This document shows, piece by piece, positions 1 to 11,660 of a stretch of 64,000 bases of DNA. The notes beneath the pieces were generated by a model. The model made no database searches and had not been told where the DNA came from. It saw only the letters and a list, made by a program, of their open reading frames with translations. This DNA is from Lantana camara (Eukaryota; Streptophyta; Magnoliopsida; Lamiales; Verbenaceae): NCBI GenBank assembly GCA_037501455.1, contig CM074862.1, positions 59,799,501 to 59,863,500 on the forward strand, read 5' to 3'. Each line of letters opens with the position of its first letter. The stretch's first letter is position 1. The translations under genes were made by a program, and so were the position numbers.

Positions 1-833
1 AGATTATCATAAGGTCTAGAGAAGATTGTTGGCGAGTATTTCTATATAGGTCAGGCCGACTTGGGAAATAAGGGAGTTATGAGGGGTTTAAGGAAACTCC
101 TTAGTCGAGTTGTTATGAGGGAACCGATTCCAGTTATCATAGGAGGGGATACTGTCAATAAAGCTTGACTCGGTGAGTTGGAAAGAGATTCAAGAAGAGA
201 CAAAACCGACAAGGAGGAACATTGGGGAACCTAAATCAAATCTCAAGAATCATCAAGGACATTCTATCTCCAGTTAATGAAGTGCAGGAGCAGAATACCA
301 AACTGCACCCTGACGGTTTAAAGAAATGCGAAGGGGTCAATTGAATGGGAGAATAAAGAAAGATTTGAGTGATATATTAAGGTCAAGCTTGGTTAATTAC
401 AAGAGTTGGTTGGTTGAATGAAGATTAAGGGGAATGGTGAAGGGTCGAAGGAGATTGGAAACAATACAAATCGGAAAGGAATGATGGATAAAACCCTTAG
501 GAGAGCTATTAATTGCTTCGCAAGGGTATCATGAAGAGGTTAAAGATAAGCTGGGTACTGAATTTATCTACAGGACAGATCATACATAGGATAACGACAA
601 CTCACAAATCTGAATTTTACAGCTACGGTGAACGGTACTTATAGCATTCATGATACATGCATCCATGCAAAATTTAACTTATATATTTTCTTTATGTTAG
701 GTGCTATGATTTTGTATTGTGTTAAATTATTTGGAGTAAGTGATAATCAATGTGGGTGCCTTACGTGATTTTAAATTTGGTTTTGCGTGAGTTGCTTGGG
801 AGTATTGGAGACTTCCTTGCTTTATTTTCGGTT

Positions 834-993
834 GAGAGACGGGGTGCTCTCTTTGTTTGTAAGAGACGGGGATTCTCTTATTTTTGTTTAAGAGACGGGG
901 TACTCTCTTTACTTGCGAGAGACGGGGTTCTTTCATTGTTCTTCGAGAGACGGGGCTCTCTCCTTGTTGCTTATGAGAGACGGGGAATCTCTC
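834..993 (+). repeat. Array of six short hairpins with CGGGG loop, before the polypurine tract
   Basis: Six units lie at about 834, 860, 890, 916, 944 and 973. Each is a purine arm, the constant core ACGGGG, and a complementary pyrimidine arm. Examples are GAGAGACGGGGCTCTCTC (944), TAAGAGA with TCTCTTA (860) and ATGAGAGA with TCTCTCAT (973). Outer pairs change together while the loop stays constant. The unit at 916 has one imperfect pair. Function unknown; a folded RNA or single-stranded DNA element near the 3' end is inferred. Confidence 0.8.
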
Positions 994-1040
994 ATTGTTT
1001 GCTTTCAAGCGTGCTTTGAATCCGAGGACGGATTCTTTTT

Positions 1041-1053
1041 AAGGGGGAGAGAT
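1041..1053 (+). promoter_or_regulatory. Polypurine tract
   Basis: The run AAGGGGGAGAGAT lies immediately 5' of the LTR start TGTAACG. This is the position of the plus-strand DNA primer in LTR retrotransposons. The same tract recurs at 7827-7839. Confidence 0.85.
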
Positions 1054-4000
1054 TGTAACGCCCCGGTTTTTCAGTTAAACTAACGTGGCGTATTTGTTTA
1101 TAAATTGCGCAATTTAATTATTTAATTATATGATTATTTGTTTATAAATGTTTGCATTTGTTCTAAACTATAAACTATGGTTATTTTAATTTAATTCATT
1201 TTAGCTTAATTTGATCTCTAGTGTTTAACTTCTTAATTAAGGTTTCATGTTACCTTAACTATCTCGTTAATTTCGTTAATTAATTTCATCATATTATAAG
1301 TTGGCTTTAAATTTATTTAAAATGGGATTTAAGTTTTAGTAATTAATTTATAACGATATGAATTCATTCATGCGCATGAGTGTTCTATTTGTGCTTCGTT
1401 CCTATATGTAATGATATCGGAATGGTATGGAAATTTAGTATGTCATGAATATGTGTGTTATGAACATGTCTATATGCTCGGTTTATGTTTTCGGATTCAT
1501 TTGACGTGTTAACGAATTTCATTTGATTTGTGGAACCAAGTCGGGGGCTAACGAGCAATTAGCGCACCCTTGGTTCCGTATGTGATATCTTGAGCTCGGG
1601 AATTCGGATTCGAATTCTGTCACCTCCGTTGCCTTCGTATCGACGATTCGGAGACAATGGAACAAGCCTCATACCTTTTTGAAATCATTAAGACCTTCGA
1701 AATCCAACCGTAACGGACAACTCGTGCAAGAAGAGCTCCTTTTGTTAACTAGTCTTCATGGTGGGACCCCTTAACACCTCCTTAACCTAACCATACTTTA
1801 ACCATGACTTGTGTACCTTGAGTTAAGCCCTTTCTCTTCCCTTTAGCTCTGAAAACCGAGATAATATCCCCCTTTTTCTGCTGGAACTGAACGAGAGAGA
1901 GAAGAAGAGGAGAAGAGAGGAAAAACCTTGGCCCTTTGTGATTTTGAGCTCAAATCCCTTCCCTCCTTCACCAAATCTTTAAGGTATGAATAATTATGTC
2001 TTCTCTACTCTATTATTCTTGATTTCATCTACTTAATACATGATTTGGATCAGATTTGGGTAGGGTTTGAATTATGGGTTTGATATGAACTTTTAGGGAT
2101 TTTTGCTCTTGTGACCAAATTACTTGGGTAGCTGATTTTCTTGCTTGTACATGATTATATGAACTTGTTTCTTGGCCTATTTATTTCCTAACTGATAGTT
2201 TATGATGTTAGGAGGATTTGATCTATTGACCCTTTAATGAAATTATGAGTTATGGAGCTCCAAACTTGATGATCAAACTGTCTCCCCTGTTTTGTGACTG
2301 CTGTGTGAATTTATGTGTTGTTGCTTGATCATATGGCCTCCTTTTCGTGTGAATTTGCATGGAGATGATGTACGCTCATTGCTATATATGTTAGCATTCA
2401 TGTTGCAAGTATTTGGATCCAATTTAAGCCTCAAAACCGAAATACTTGACCTGTTTTTATGCATGCTCCGTGACATATTTGCTGCTGTTGCAATTGTGTG
2501 CTTGTTGGTCATTCTAATGTGCTTTAATTTGTGCCATTTTGCATATATATGAAGTATATTAGTTTTTTAGTATGTTAGCATGCATTCCCCAAGGTTTCAG
2601 ATCCAAATTCAACCCCTAAGTACTTGATCAAGGCATGATTTAATCAATAGGGCTCATATGTTCGGTTTTTGGCGACCCAGTTTTGTTGCATGATTTAGGT
2701 GCTCTTAATGTGTGATTTAGCCTTTTCACTCTAAATGGAATATGTTCCTAACATGCTAAATATGTTGTATATTAAGTTTCAGAGCATTTAGAGTTGATTT
2801 GGTATGCTTTTGGATTGATTTTGTATGGGTTTAGTTTTGCCGGTAAAGTCTTGTGCGCGTTTTGATTCTGTACCGTGACACCCCCGTGTCTCATTTACAC
2901 TAAAATGTGAGACACGGGCGTGTCACACCTTCTGGGTAGGTCTGTACTGAGCCACGGTCATGGCTCAGTTTAGCTAAGGAGGGTGACACCCCCGTGTCCC
3001 TTCCCCTGCACAGTCCTTGTTGCTTCCTTTTCGGTTTTTGATTTATTTCACCTCCTTAATGACTTTATCTCCTTTTGTGTTGAACTATGAACTTGTTTTG
3101 CTTTATGTTGGGAGCATTGTGGTTTAATTTCATAGCTTTTGTATGAGGTTTAAAGCATGCTTTTGGTGAATTGCTATGACGTGGCTTGAGTGCTTCTATA
3201 TGAAATATAAAGTACCTTCTTGCATCCTTTTGATGTCTTAAGTGATGTTCTTTGCCTTTTTATGTATCATACTTAATGTAAACATGTTGGAAGGTATAAT
3301 GTGAATATGGTTCCAAGACTTTGTTAGATATTGCTATGAATTACGAAAGATACGAAAAGATTGAACTTGAATGAATATGAACGTTTATAATATCAAGTGA
3401 ATGGCTCGTCTATATGATTTAAATTCTTTGATAGTGCACATGAACATTTTCATGACATAATATCATCTTTTATGCATTCATATCATGTGCATAACATGTC
3501 GTGCGTCCTATATGGTTCATTAAGAGTCTTGAGTCTCACAAACACGTCATGTTGTCTTTGTACAGTTTATCTCCAGGGTGGAGAGATCTTGATCTTTCAG
3601 GTACTCGGTAACTCGTATCCTTGTTTCGTCTTGTACCAGGTGAGGGTGTTTTCGTTCTAGTTATGTATAAAACCCTACAACCGTATGTGACAAGCTTTGG
3701 CCAAAAACCTAATATAGTTATATATTTGGTTTTCAAATGAACGTACCGAGTAATTATTGATCGAGTAAATCCTTTTCAAATGATTTATGATTATGTTATA
3801 TTCGTATGAATTGATATGTTTTGGCGAGACATGATTATGATTGCACGGGCCCCGGGACTTAGTATATGTGGCTAACCGAGGAAGCAAGGGCTGACGGAGA
3901 TCCCATATACTAGTTCCAACTTACGACGAAACGGACTTCGTCAAGGGAGGTTATTGACGGGGAAACGCTAACCAGGCTTTGAGGCCTCATGAACCTCATA

Positions 4001-4874
4001 GCCGCAATGATATGATTGAGAGGTCGGGCCTTGCAAACCCGTCCACCACCCGGAGGAAGAAGGTTGGTTATGATTTATGATTATGCTTATGAATATGTTT
4101 ATGATACGATTTATGGTCTGTGTGTATTATGATATATTGCATGATCGCCTAATCAACATATTAATGATATTTGTCGTACACGGTCGGAGTTTGGTTGGAG
4201 ATTGTGCACGCTCACTCGCCGAGCCTTATGTATATGTATGATTTATGAATGTAATGAATTGAATATGAGTTAGTCGTAAAGTTCGAGCATTGTTTATCTT
4301 TTTTCTTGCCCTTCGTGGGAACTAATTTCAAATAAAACCTTTGCTCGGGATTTATGACTTGCATGTGCATGTTTCTTATATATATGTATCGCTCCCGCTC
4401 ACTCAGTCTTCTAGAGACTAACCCTCTCCCTCCCCAACACTTTAGTGTGCAGGTTTGGCTTTGGAGTTTCGAGCTAGGCGGAGGTGTTTGGAGTCTTTAA
4501 GTTGGTCAAGTAGGTTAGGAGAGTCTCTGCACTCACATATGTATTGGAACTATGTATGATTCATTTCTATTATATCATGAAATTGGATACCTATGTATTT
4601 ATTATGAAATTGGCTTTACTGAGTTTTGCTATGAATTTAAAAGAGGCCTGAAGAGCCCAATTATGCTTATGATTTGTATGTTTGAAGTTGAGTACGCCGA
4701 TGCATTATATTTTGTTGATTGGTTATCATTGCAGGGTCTAGTTCCGCCTAGCTTAGAAAGTTTTATGTTTGTCTCCCGTTCGCTATGGTTTGATACGGGT
4801 GCGGATTTACTATTTCGTTACTCGTGTTGAGCCATAGTGCGGGGGATGTGGTGCTTCACGTGCGGGGTGCTACA
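1054..4874 (+). mobile_element. Gypsy LTR, 3821 bp (middle LTR of the array, chimeric)
   Basis: The LTR begins TGTAACGCCCC and ends GTGCTACA, is preceded by a polypurine tract and is followed 8 bp later by an initiator-Met primer site. It has exactly the same length as the LTR at 7840-11660. From 1054 to 2182 I see no differences from that copy; from 2183 on I counted roughly 35 substitutions and no net indel. This split is what an unequal crossover between the two LTRs of one element would leave. Within it are a donor-like site after 1983, a dyad array (2874-2999), an exon-like block 3566-3639 and an acceptor-like site before 4453. Confidence 0.9.
2874..2999 (+). repeat. LTR dyad array, four units (GTGACAC/GTGTCAC type)
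   Basis: Four dyads start at about 2876, 2910, 2950 and 2984, so the steps are 34, 40 and 34 bp. The third has different arms (GAGCCA with TGGCTC) but is still self-complementary. Unit spacing matches the first four units of the six-unit arrays at 30066 and 51397. Confidence 0.8.
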
Positions 4875-4882
4875 TCCTTAAG

Positions 4883-4900
4883 TGGTATCAGAGCCCGGTT
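4883..4900 (+). promoter_or_regulatory. Primer binding site (initiator Met tRNA)
   Basis: TGGTATCAGAGCCCGGTT begins 8 bp after the LTR end. TGGTATCAGAGC is the complement of the 3' end of plant initiator methionine tRNA, the usual minus-strand primer of plant gypsy and copia elements. This fixes 1054-4874 as the LTR 5' of this internal region. Confidence 0.9.
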
Positions 4901-7619
4901 GCAAAACCGGTGTTCTCGTATCGTGTGTGAGTCAGTCTAGGTCGTATGGCTTAGGAACTATATGACAACGTGTGCATTGCATCGATCTTGAGCCTGAAAT
5001 TTGGCTTTTCTTGTTGAATTTTGTTGGACTGTCTGTTGCATTAATATATGGATCCTTGCCTTGAGTGTTGAAAATGTGTCATGAGCATGCACTAATCGCA
5101 TGCATATACTCTTGAAGTAGGCTATGATTTATAGGTTATGGAGATAATATCAAACTACGGCCAGGTTCTACAATAAAGATGATCGATTACAAGCTTTTCT
5201 GAGACATGGAAGGTGGGCAGGATACTCCGGAAAGAATGTAGAGAATTGAAGATGTGAGGCTTTCCGGATGGAGCTAGAGTTCAAAGATTAGGATTCGAAA
5301 TGGGAAGATCGAACCTAGAGATGCGGTGGTAGAAGGGCACCTGGTGAAATAAGGATTGAGTGTGGGATGGTTATGATCTAGAAGGTTGACAAGTACGGCT
5401 CTGCCACATAAGGTGCCTTGGATTGGAGGCACGGGATCTTTCAACCTAAAGGATGAAGTGAACAAACCTTGAAGATATTCTGATTCCGGGTTGGATCGTT
5501 GAAGAGGTATCAATAATTAGGAGAAACTAAGATAAAATGGGTCCGGTAGGAATTGTGCACCTGGGGTCGACAAAGAAGGATTTCTGACTAAGCATAGTGA
5601 ATTGAAATCAAGTCTGTCGAAGTTAAGACCGGGAAGAGTTGGACATGGGTGTTTTGGATTTTGATCGTGATGGGAAACTCATAAACAATAGTTACGGGAA
5701 TCTTGATCAAGGTGTTGATTGGGATATGAGTTTGTTTTTCCAAAACCAAGCTGAATTGTCATGTTGTGAAGTTGAAATGGAAGATATGGAGCAACAAATG
5801 GAAACGGTAAAGAAAGGCAAACACTTTTTGCAAGGAAATCATGCTCTCAAGTATAAGCAATTGGAGGTGAATTGAACTCACAAAGGATAAGTGCGGGATT
5901 CTTGATCGAGGTGACGATCAGAAGAAAAAGGGCGAATTTAGAAAAAGTTGGATGCTAACTCCTTGGAGGTGGAAGATACAAGTTGATTTATAAAGATTCA
6001 TGGAAATCTCGAAGATCGAGGGAAAGGCGAGGAATAATTACCAAGTCAAGTGACCTTGGGATCGAAAGAACGAGGAAAGCTACCGAGCTAATAACTTACC
6101 TCATTGGTGACAAGTTCCAAAACATTCATAACACCTGCATCATACTTAGCATCAATTATTTATTCTTCTTTACTTATGATGTGCGTGCAGTTTTATTTGA
6201 TTCCGTTGTTCTGATTTGCGTATAATTGCTTGAGGTAATCGTGACACATGCATTGCCATCTTTACCCGACATGCATTTTAGTGTTTACTTAATAGGAAGC
6301 TCTGGTACCTCATTTGTCAAGTATATCTTCGCTCGAACCATATCTGAGTTAAGGGAAAGGAAATAATAGGGTGGCACATGACAAGAAAGACGAATTGGGA
6401 AATAAAGGATCTTAGGTAAGGGGTAGGTTGACGGAAGGAACTCCGAAGGAAGGTGAGATTAGATTTGGCTTCGAAGTGTTCGGATTGAATGGAACTCCTC
6501 AAGAGGATTAGCAGAGAAGTGGAAGGGCGAAACCTTTGGGCCGTCATTTTAGTTAAAACCCTTCCTAATGGAAAAGGCTCATCCAGAATTTCAATAAAAG
6601 AAGGATTAAAGGAACCATCGAGAATTAATTTAGAAGACTAAAATGGTGCTCAAAGAATTATGTAGGTAAGAACAACGGGGATGAAGAAGTTAAGGAAGAT
6701 TTGGAAATTCTAATGGTGGCGAGCAAACAAGACAACTCTATTGGTTAAATCCTAAAGGGAGAACTAAGTCGCTAAATTCGGGTTGAAGATTATCATAAGG
6801 TCTAGAGAAGATTGTTGGCGAGTATTTCTATATAGGTCAGGCCGACTTGGGAAATAAGGGAGTTATGAGGGGTTTAAGGAAACTCCTTAGTCGAGTTGTT
6901 ATGAGGGAACCGATTCCAGTTATCATAGGAGGGGATACTGTCAATAAAGCTTGACTCGGTGAGTTGGAAAGAGATTCAAGAAGAGACAAAACCGACAAGG
7001 AGGAACATTGGGGAACCTAAATCAAATCTCAAGAATCATCAAGGACATTCTATCTCCAGTTAATGAAGTGCAGGAGCAGAATACCAAACTGCACCCTGAC
7101 GGTTTAAAGAAATGCGAAGGGGTCAATTGAATGGGAGAATAAAGAAAGATTTGAGTGATATATTAAGGTCAAGCTTGGTTAATTACAAGAGTTGGTTGGT
7201 TGAATGAAGATTAAGGGGAATGGTGAAGGGTCGAAGGAGATTGGAAACAATACAAATCGGAAAGGAATGATGGATAAAACCCTTAGGAGAGCTATTAATT
7301 GCTTCGCAAGGGTATCATGAAGAGGTTAAAGATAAGCTGGGTACTGAATTTATCTACAGGACAGATCATACATAGGATAACGACAACTCACAAATCTGAA
7401 TTTTACAGCTACGGTGAACGGTACTTATAGCATTCATGATACATGCATCCATGCAAAATTTAACTTATATATTTTCTTTATGTTAGGTGCTATGATTTTG
7501 TATTGTGTTAAATTATTTGGAGTAAGTGATAATCAATGTGGGTGCCTTACGTGATTTTAAATTTGGTTTTGCGTGAGTTGCTTGGGAGTATTGGAGACTT
7601 CCTTGCTTTATTTTCGGTT

Positions 7620-7779
7620 GAGAGACGGGGTGCTCTCTTTGTTTGTAAGAGACGGGGATTCTCTTATTTTTGTTTAAGAGACGGGGTACTCTCTTTACTT
7701 GCGAGAGACGGGGTTCTTTCATTGTTCTTCGAGAGACGGGGCTCTCTCCTTGTTGCTTATGAGAGACGGGGAATCTCTC
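7620..7779 (+). repeat. Hairpin array with CGGGG loop, second copy
   Basis: Same six units as at 834-993, offset by 6786 and apparently identical. It again ends about 50 bp before the polypurine tract of the following LTR. Confidence 0.8.
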
Positions 7780-7826
7780 ATTGTTTGCTTTCAAGCGTGC
7801 TTTGAATCCGAGGACGGATTCTTTTT

Positions 7827-7839
7827 AAGGGGGAGAGAT
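7827..7839 (+). promoter_or_regulatory. Polypurine tract
   Basis: AAGGGGGAGAGAT directly precedes the 3' LTR start at 7840. Confidence 0.85.
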
Positions 7840-10800
7840 TGTAACGCCCCGGTTTTTCAGTTAAACTAACGTGGCGTATTTGTTTATAAATTGCGCAATT
7901 TAATTATTTAATTATATGATTATTTGTTTATAAATGTTTGCATTTGTTCTAAACTATAAACTATGGTTATTTTAATTTAATTCATTTTAGCTTAATTTGA
8001 TCTCTAGTGTTTAACTTCTTAATTAAGGTTTCATGTTACCTTAACTATCTCGTTAATTTCGTTAATTAATTTCATCATATTATAAGTTGGCTTTAAATTT
8101 ATTTAAAATGGGATTTAAGTTTTAGTAATTAATTTATAACGATATGAATTCATTCATGCGCATGAGTGTTCTATTTGTGCTTCGTTCCTATATGTAATGA
8201 TATCGGAATGGTATGGAAATTTAGTATGTCATGAATATGTGTGTTATGAACATGTCTATATGCTCGGTTTATGTTTTCGGATTCATTTGACGTGTTAACG
8301 AATTTCATTTGATTTGTGGAACCAAGTCGGGGGCTAACGAGCAATTAGCGCACCCTTGGTTCCGTATGTGATATCTTGAGCTCGGGAATTCGGATTCGAA
8401 TTCTGTCACCTCCGTTGCCTTCGTATCGACGATTCGGAGACAATGGAACAAGCCTCATACCTTTTTGAAATCATTAAGACCTTCGAAATCCAACCGTAAC
8501 GGACAACTCGTGCAAGAAGAGCTCCTTTTGTTAACTAGTCTTCATGGTGGGACCCCTTAACACCTCCTTAACCTAACCATACTTTAACCATGACTTGTGT
8601 ACCTTGAGTTAAGCCCTTTCTCTTCCCTTTAGCTCTGAAAACCGAGATAATATCCCCCTTTTTCTGCTGGAACTGAACGAGAGAGAGAAGAAGAGGAGAA
8701 GAGAGGAAAAACCTTGGCCCTTTGTGATTTTGAGCTCAAATCCCTTCCCTCCTTCACCAAATCTTTAAGGTATGAATAATTATGTCTTCTCTACTCTATT
8801 ATTCTTGATTTCATCTACTTAATACATGATTTGGATCAGATTTGGGTAGGGTTTGAATTATGGGTTTGATATGAACTTTTAGGGATTTTTGCTCTTGTGA
8901 CCAAATTACTTGGGTAGCTGATTTTCTTGCTTGTACATGATTATATGAACTTGTTTCTTGGCCTATTTCTTTTCTAACTGATAGTATATGATGTTAGGAG
9001 GATTTGATCTATTGACCCTTTAATGAAATTATGAGTTATGGAGCTCCAAACTTGATGATCAAACTGTCTCCCCTGTTTTGTGACTGCTGTGTGAATTTAT
9101 GTGTTGTTGCTTGATCATATGGCCTCCTTTTCGTGTGAATTTGCATGGAGATGATGTACACTCATTGATCTATATGTTAGCATTCATGTTGCAAGTATTT
9201 GGATCCAATTTAAGCCTCAAAACCGAAATACTTGACCTGTTTTTATGCATGCTCCGTGACAGATTTGCTGCTGTTGCAATTGTGTGCTTGTTGGTCATTC
9301 TAATGTGCTTTAATTTGTGCCATTTTGCATATATATGAAGTATATTAGTTTTTTAGTATGTTAGCATGCATTCCCCAAGGTTTCAGATCCAAATTCAACC
9401 CCTAAGTACTTGATCAAGGCATGATTTAATCAATAGGGCTCATATGTTCGGTTTTTGGCAACCCAGTTTTGTTGCATGATTTAGGTGCTCTTAATGTGTG
9501 ATTTAGCCTTTTCACTCTAAATTGAATATGTTCCTAACACGCTAAATATGTTGTATATTAAGTTTCAGAGCATTTAGAGTTGATTTGGTATGCTTTTGGA
9601 TTGATTTTGTATGGGTTCAGTTTTGCCGGTAAAGTCTTGTGCGCGTTTTGATTCTGTACCGTGACACCCCCGTGTCTCATTTACACTAAAATGTGAGACA
9701 TGGGCGTGTCACACCTTCTGGGCAGGTCTGTACTGAGCCATGGTCGTGGCTCAGTTTAGCTAAGGAGGGTGACACCCCCGTGTCCCTTCCCCTGCACAGT
9801 CCTTGTTGCTTCCTTTTCGGTTTTTGATTTATTTCACCTCCTTAATGACTTTATCTCCTTTTGTGTTGAACTATGAACTTGTATTGCTATATGTTGGGAG
9901 CATTGTGGTTTAATTTCATAGCTTTTGTATGAGGTTTAAAGCATGCTTTTGGTGAATTGCTATGACGTGGCTTGAGTGCTTCTATATGAAATATAAAGTA
10001 CCTTCTTGCATCCTTTTGATGTCTTAAGTGATGTTCTTTGCCTTTTTATGTATCATACTTAATGTAAACATGTTGGAAGGTATAATGTGAATATGGTTCC
10101 AAGACTTTGTTAGATATTGCTATGAATTACGAAAGATACGAAAAGATTGAACTTGAATGAATATGAACGTTTATAATATCAAGTGAATGGCTCGTCTATA
10201 TGATTTAAATTCTTTGATAGTGCACATGAACATTTTCATGACATAATATCATCTTTTATGCATTCATATCATGTGCATAACATGTCGTGCGTCCTATATG
10301 GTTCATTAAGAGTCTTGAGTCTCACAAACACGTCATGTTGTCTTTGTACAGTTTATCTCCAGGGTGGAGAGATCTTGATCTTTCAGGCACTCGGTAACTC
10401 GTATCCTTGTTTCGTCTTGTACCAGGTGAGGGTGTTTTCGTTCTAGTTATGTATAAAACCCTACAACCGTATGTGACAAGCTTTGGCCAAAAACCTAATA
10501 TAGTTATATATTTGGTTTTCAAATGAACGTACCGAGTAATTATTGATCGAGTAAATCCTTTTCAAATGATTTATGATTATGTTATGTTCGTATGAATTGA
10601 TATGTTTTGGCGAGACATGATTATGATTGCACGGGCCCCGGGACTTAGTATATGTGGCTAACCGAGGAAGCAAGGGCTGACGGAGATCCCATATACTAGT
10701 TCCAACTTACGACGAAACGGACTTCGTCAAGGGAGGTTCTTGACGGGGAAACGCTAACCAGGCTTTGAGGCCTCATGAACCTCATAGCCGCGATGATATG

Positions 10801-11660
10801 ATTGAGTGGTCGGGCCTTGCAAACCCGTCCACCACCCGGAGGAAGAAGGTTGGTTATGATTTATGATTATGCTTATGAATATGTTTATGATACAATTTAT
10901 GGTCGGTGTGTATTTTGATATATTGCATGATCGCCTAATCAACATATTAATGATATTTGTCGTACACGGTCGGAGTTTGGTTGGAGATTGTGCACGCTCA
11001 CTCGCCGAGCCTTATGTATATGTATGATTTATGAATGTAATGAATTGAATATGAGTTAGTCGTAAAGTTCGAGCATTGTTTATCTTTTTTCTTGCCCTTC
11101 GTGGGAACTAATTTCAAATAAAACCTTTGCTCGGGATTTATGACTTGCATGTGCATGTTTCTTATATATATGTATCGCTCCCGCTCACTCATTCTTCTAG
11201 AGACTAACCCTCTCCCTCTCCAACACTTTAGTGTGCAGGTTTGGCTTTGGAGTTTCGAGCTAGGCGGAGGTGTTTGGAGTCTTTAAGTTGGTCAAGTAGG
11301 TTAGGAGAGTCTCTGCACTCGCATATGTATTGGAACTATGTATGATTCATTTCTATTATATCATGAAATTGGATACCTATGTATTTATTATGAAATTGGC
11401 TTTACTGAGTTTTGCTATGAATTTAAAAGAGGCCTGAAGAGCCCAATTATGCTTATGATTTGTATGTTCGAAGTTGAGTACGCCGATGCATTATATTTTG
11501 TTGATTGGTTATCATTGCAGGGTCTAGTTCCGCCTAGCTTAGGAAGTTTTATGTTTGTCTCCCGTTCGCTATTGTTTGATACGGGTGCGGATTTACTATT
11601 TCATTACTCGTGTTGAGCCATAGTGCGGGGGATGTGGTGCTTCACGTGCGGGGTGCTACA
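7840..11660 (+). mobile_element. Gypsy LTR, 3821 bp (terminal 3' LTR of the array)
   Basis: TGTAACG...GCTACA, the same family and length as 1054-4874. Its right edge abuts a copia reverse transcriptase reading frame at 11661, so the array was inserted into copia A. The left junction with copia A lies outside the window, so the target duplication cannot be checked; the right-hand five bases are CTGTC. Confidence 0.9.
9660..9785 (+). repeat. LTR dyad array, second copy
   Basis: Equivalent of 2874-2999. One unit differs at two facing positions (GAGCCATGG...TGGCTC against GAGCCACGG...TGGCTC), changing a C-A mismatch to a T-G pair, so the arms still pair. Confidence 0.75.

Larger units (their letters stand above)
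1..1053 (+). mobile_element. 3' end of internal region of a coding-free gypsy element (upstream unit of tandem array)
   Basis: These bases appear identical to 6787-7839, an exact offset of 6786. They are the tail of an internal region whose left part and left LTR lie outside the window. The segment ends in a hairpin array (834-993) and a polypurine tract directly before an LTR starting TGTAAC. No retroviral-type protein is recognisable in any frame. It is best read as one more unit of the array LTR-internal-LTR-internal-LTR. Confidence 0.8.
4875..7839 (+). mobile_element. Internal region of coding-free gypsy element
   Basis: The 2965-bp interior lies between the primer site and the polypurine tract. 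I find no gag zinc knuckle, protease, reverse transcriptase, RNase H or integrase motif in any frame. Open frames are under 100 codons, for example 5639-5875, and resemble nothing I know. Much of the plus strand (about 5150-6780) is purine-rich. The large LTRs around a non-coding interior fit the class called LARDs. It would need proteins from another element. A decayed coding origin cannot be excluded. Confidence 0.75.

Noticed and set aside
727..1019. Open frames of 89-93 codons on both strands across the hairpin array (copy at 7513-7805)
   Set aside because: They arise from the near-26-30-bp repetition of the hairpins; the translated text is just the repeated ERRG/RDGV phrase, with no conserved domain.
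4883..4900. tRNA gene
   Set aside because: Only the 18 bases complementary to the tRNA 3' end are present, as expected for a primer site; there is no cloverleaf. The same applies at 21402, 52956 and 57418.
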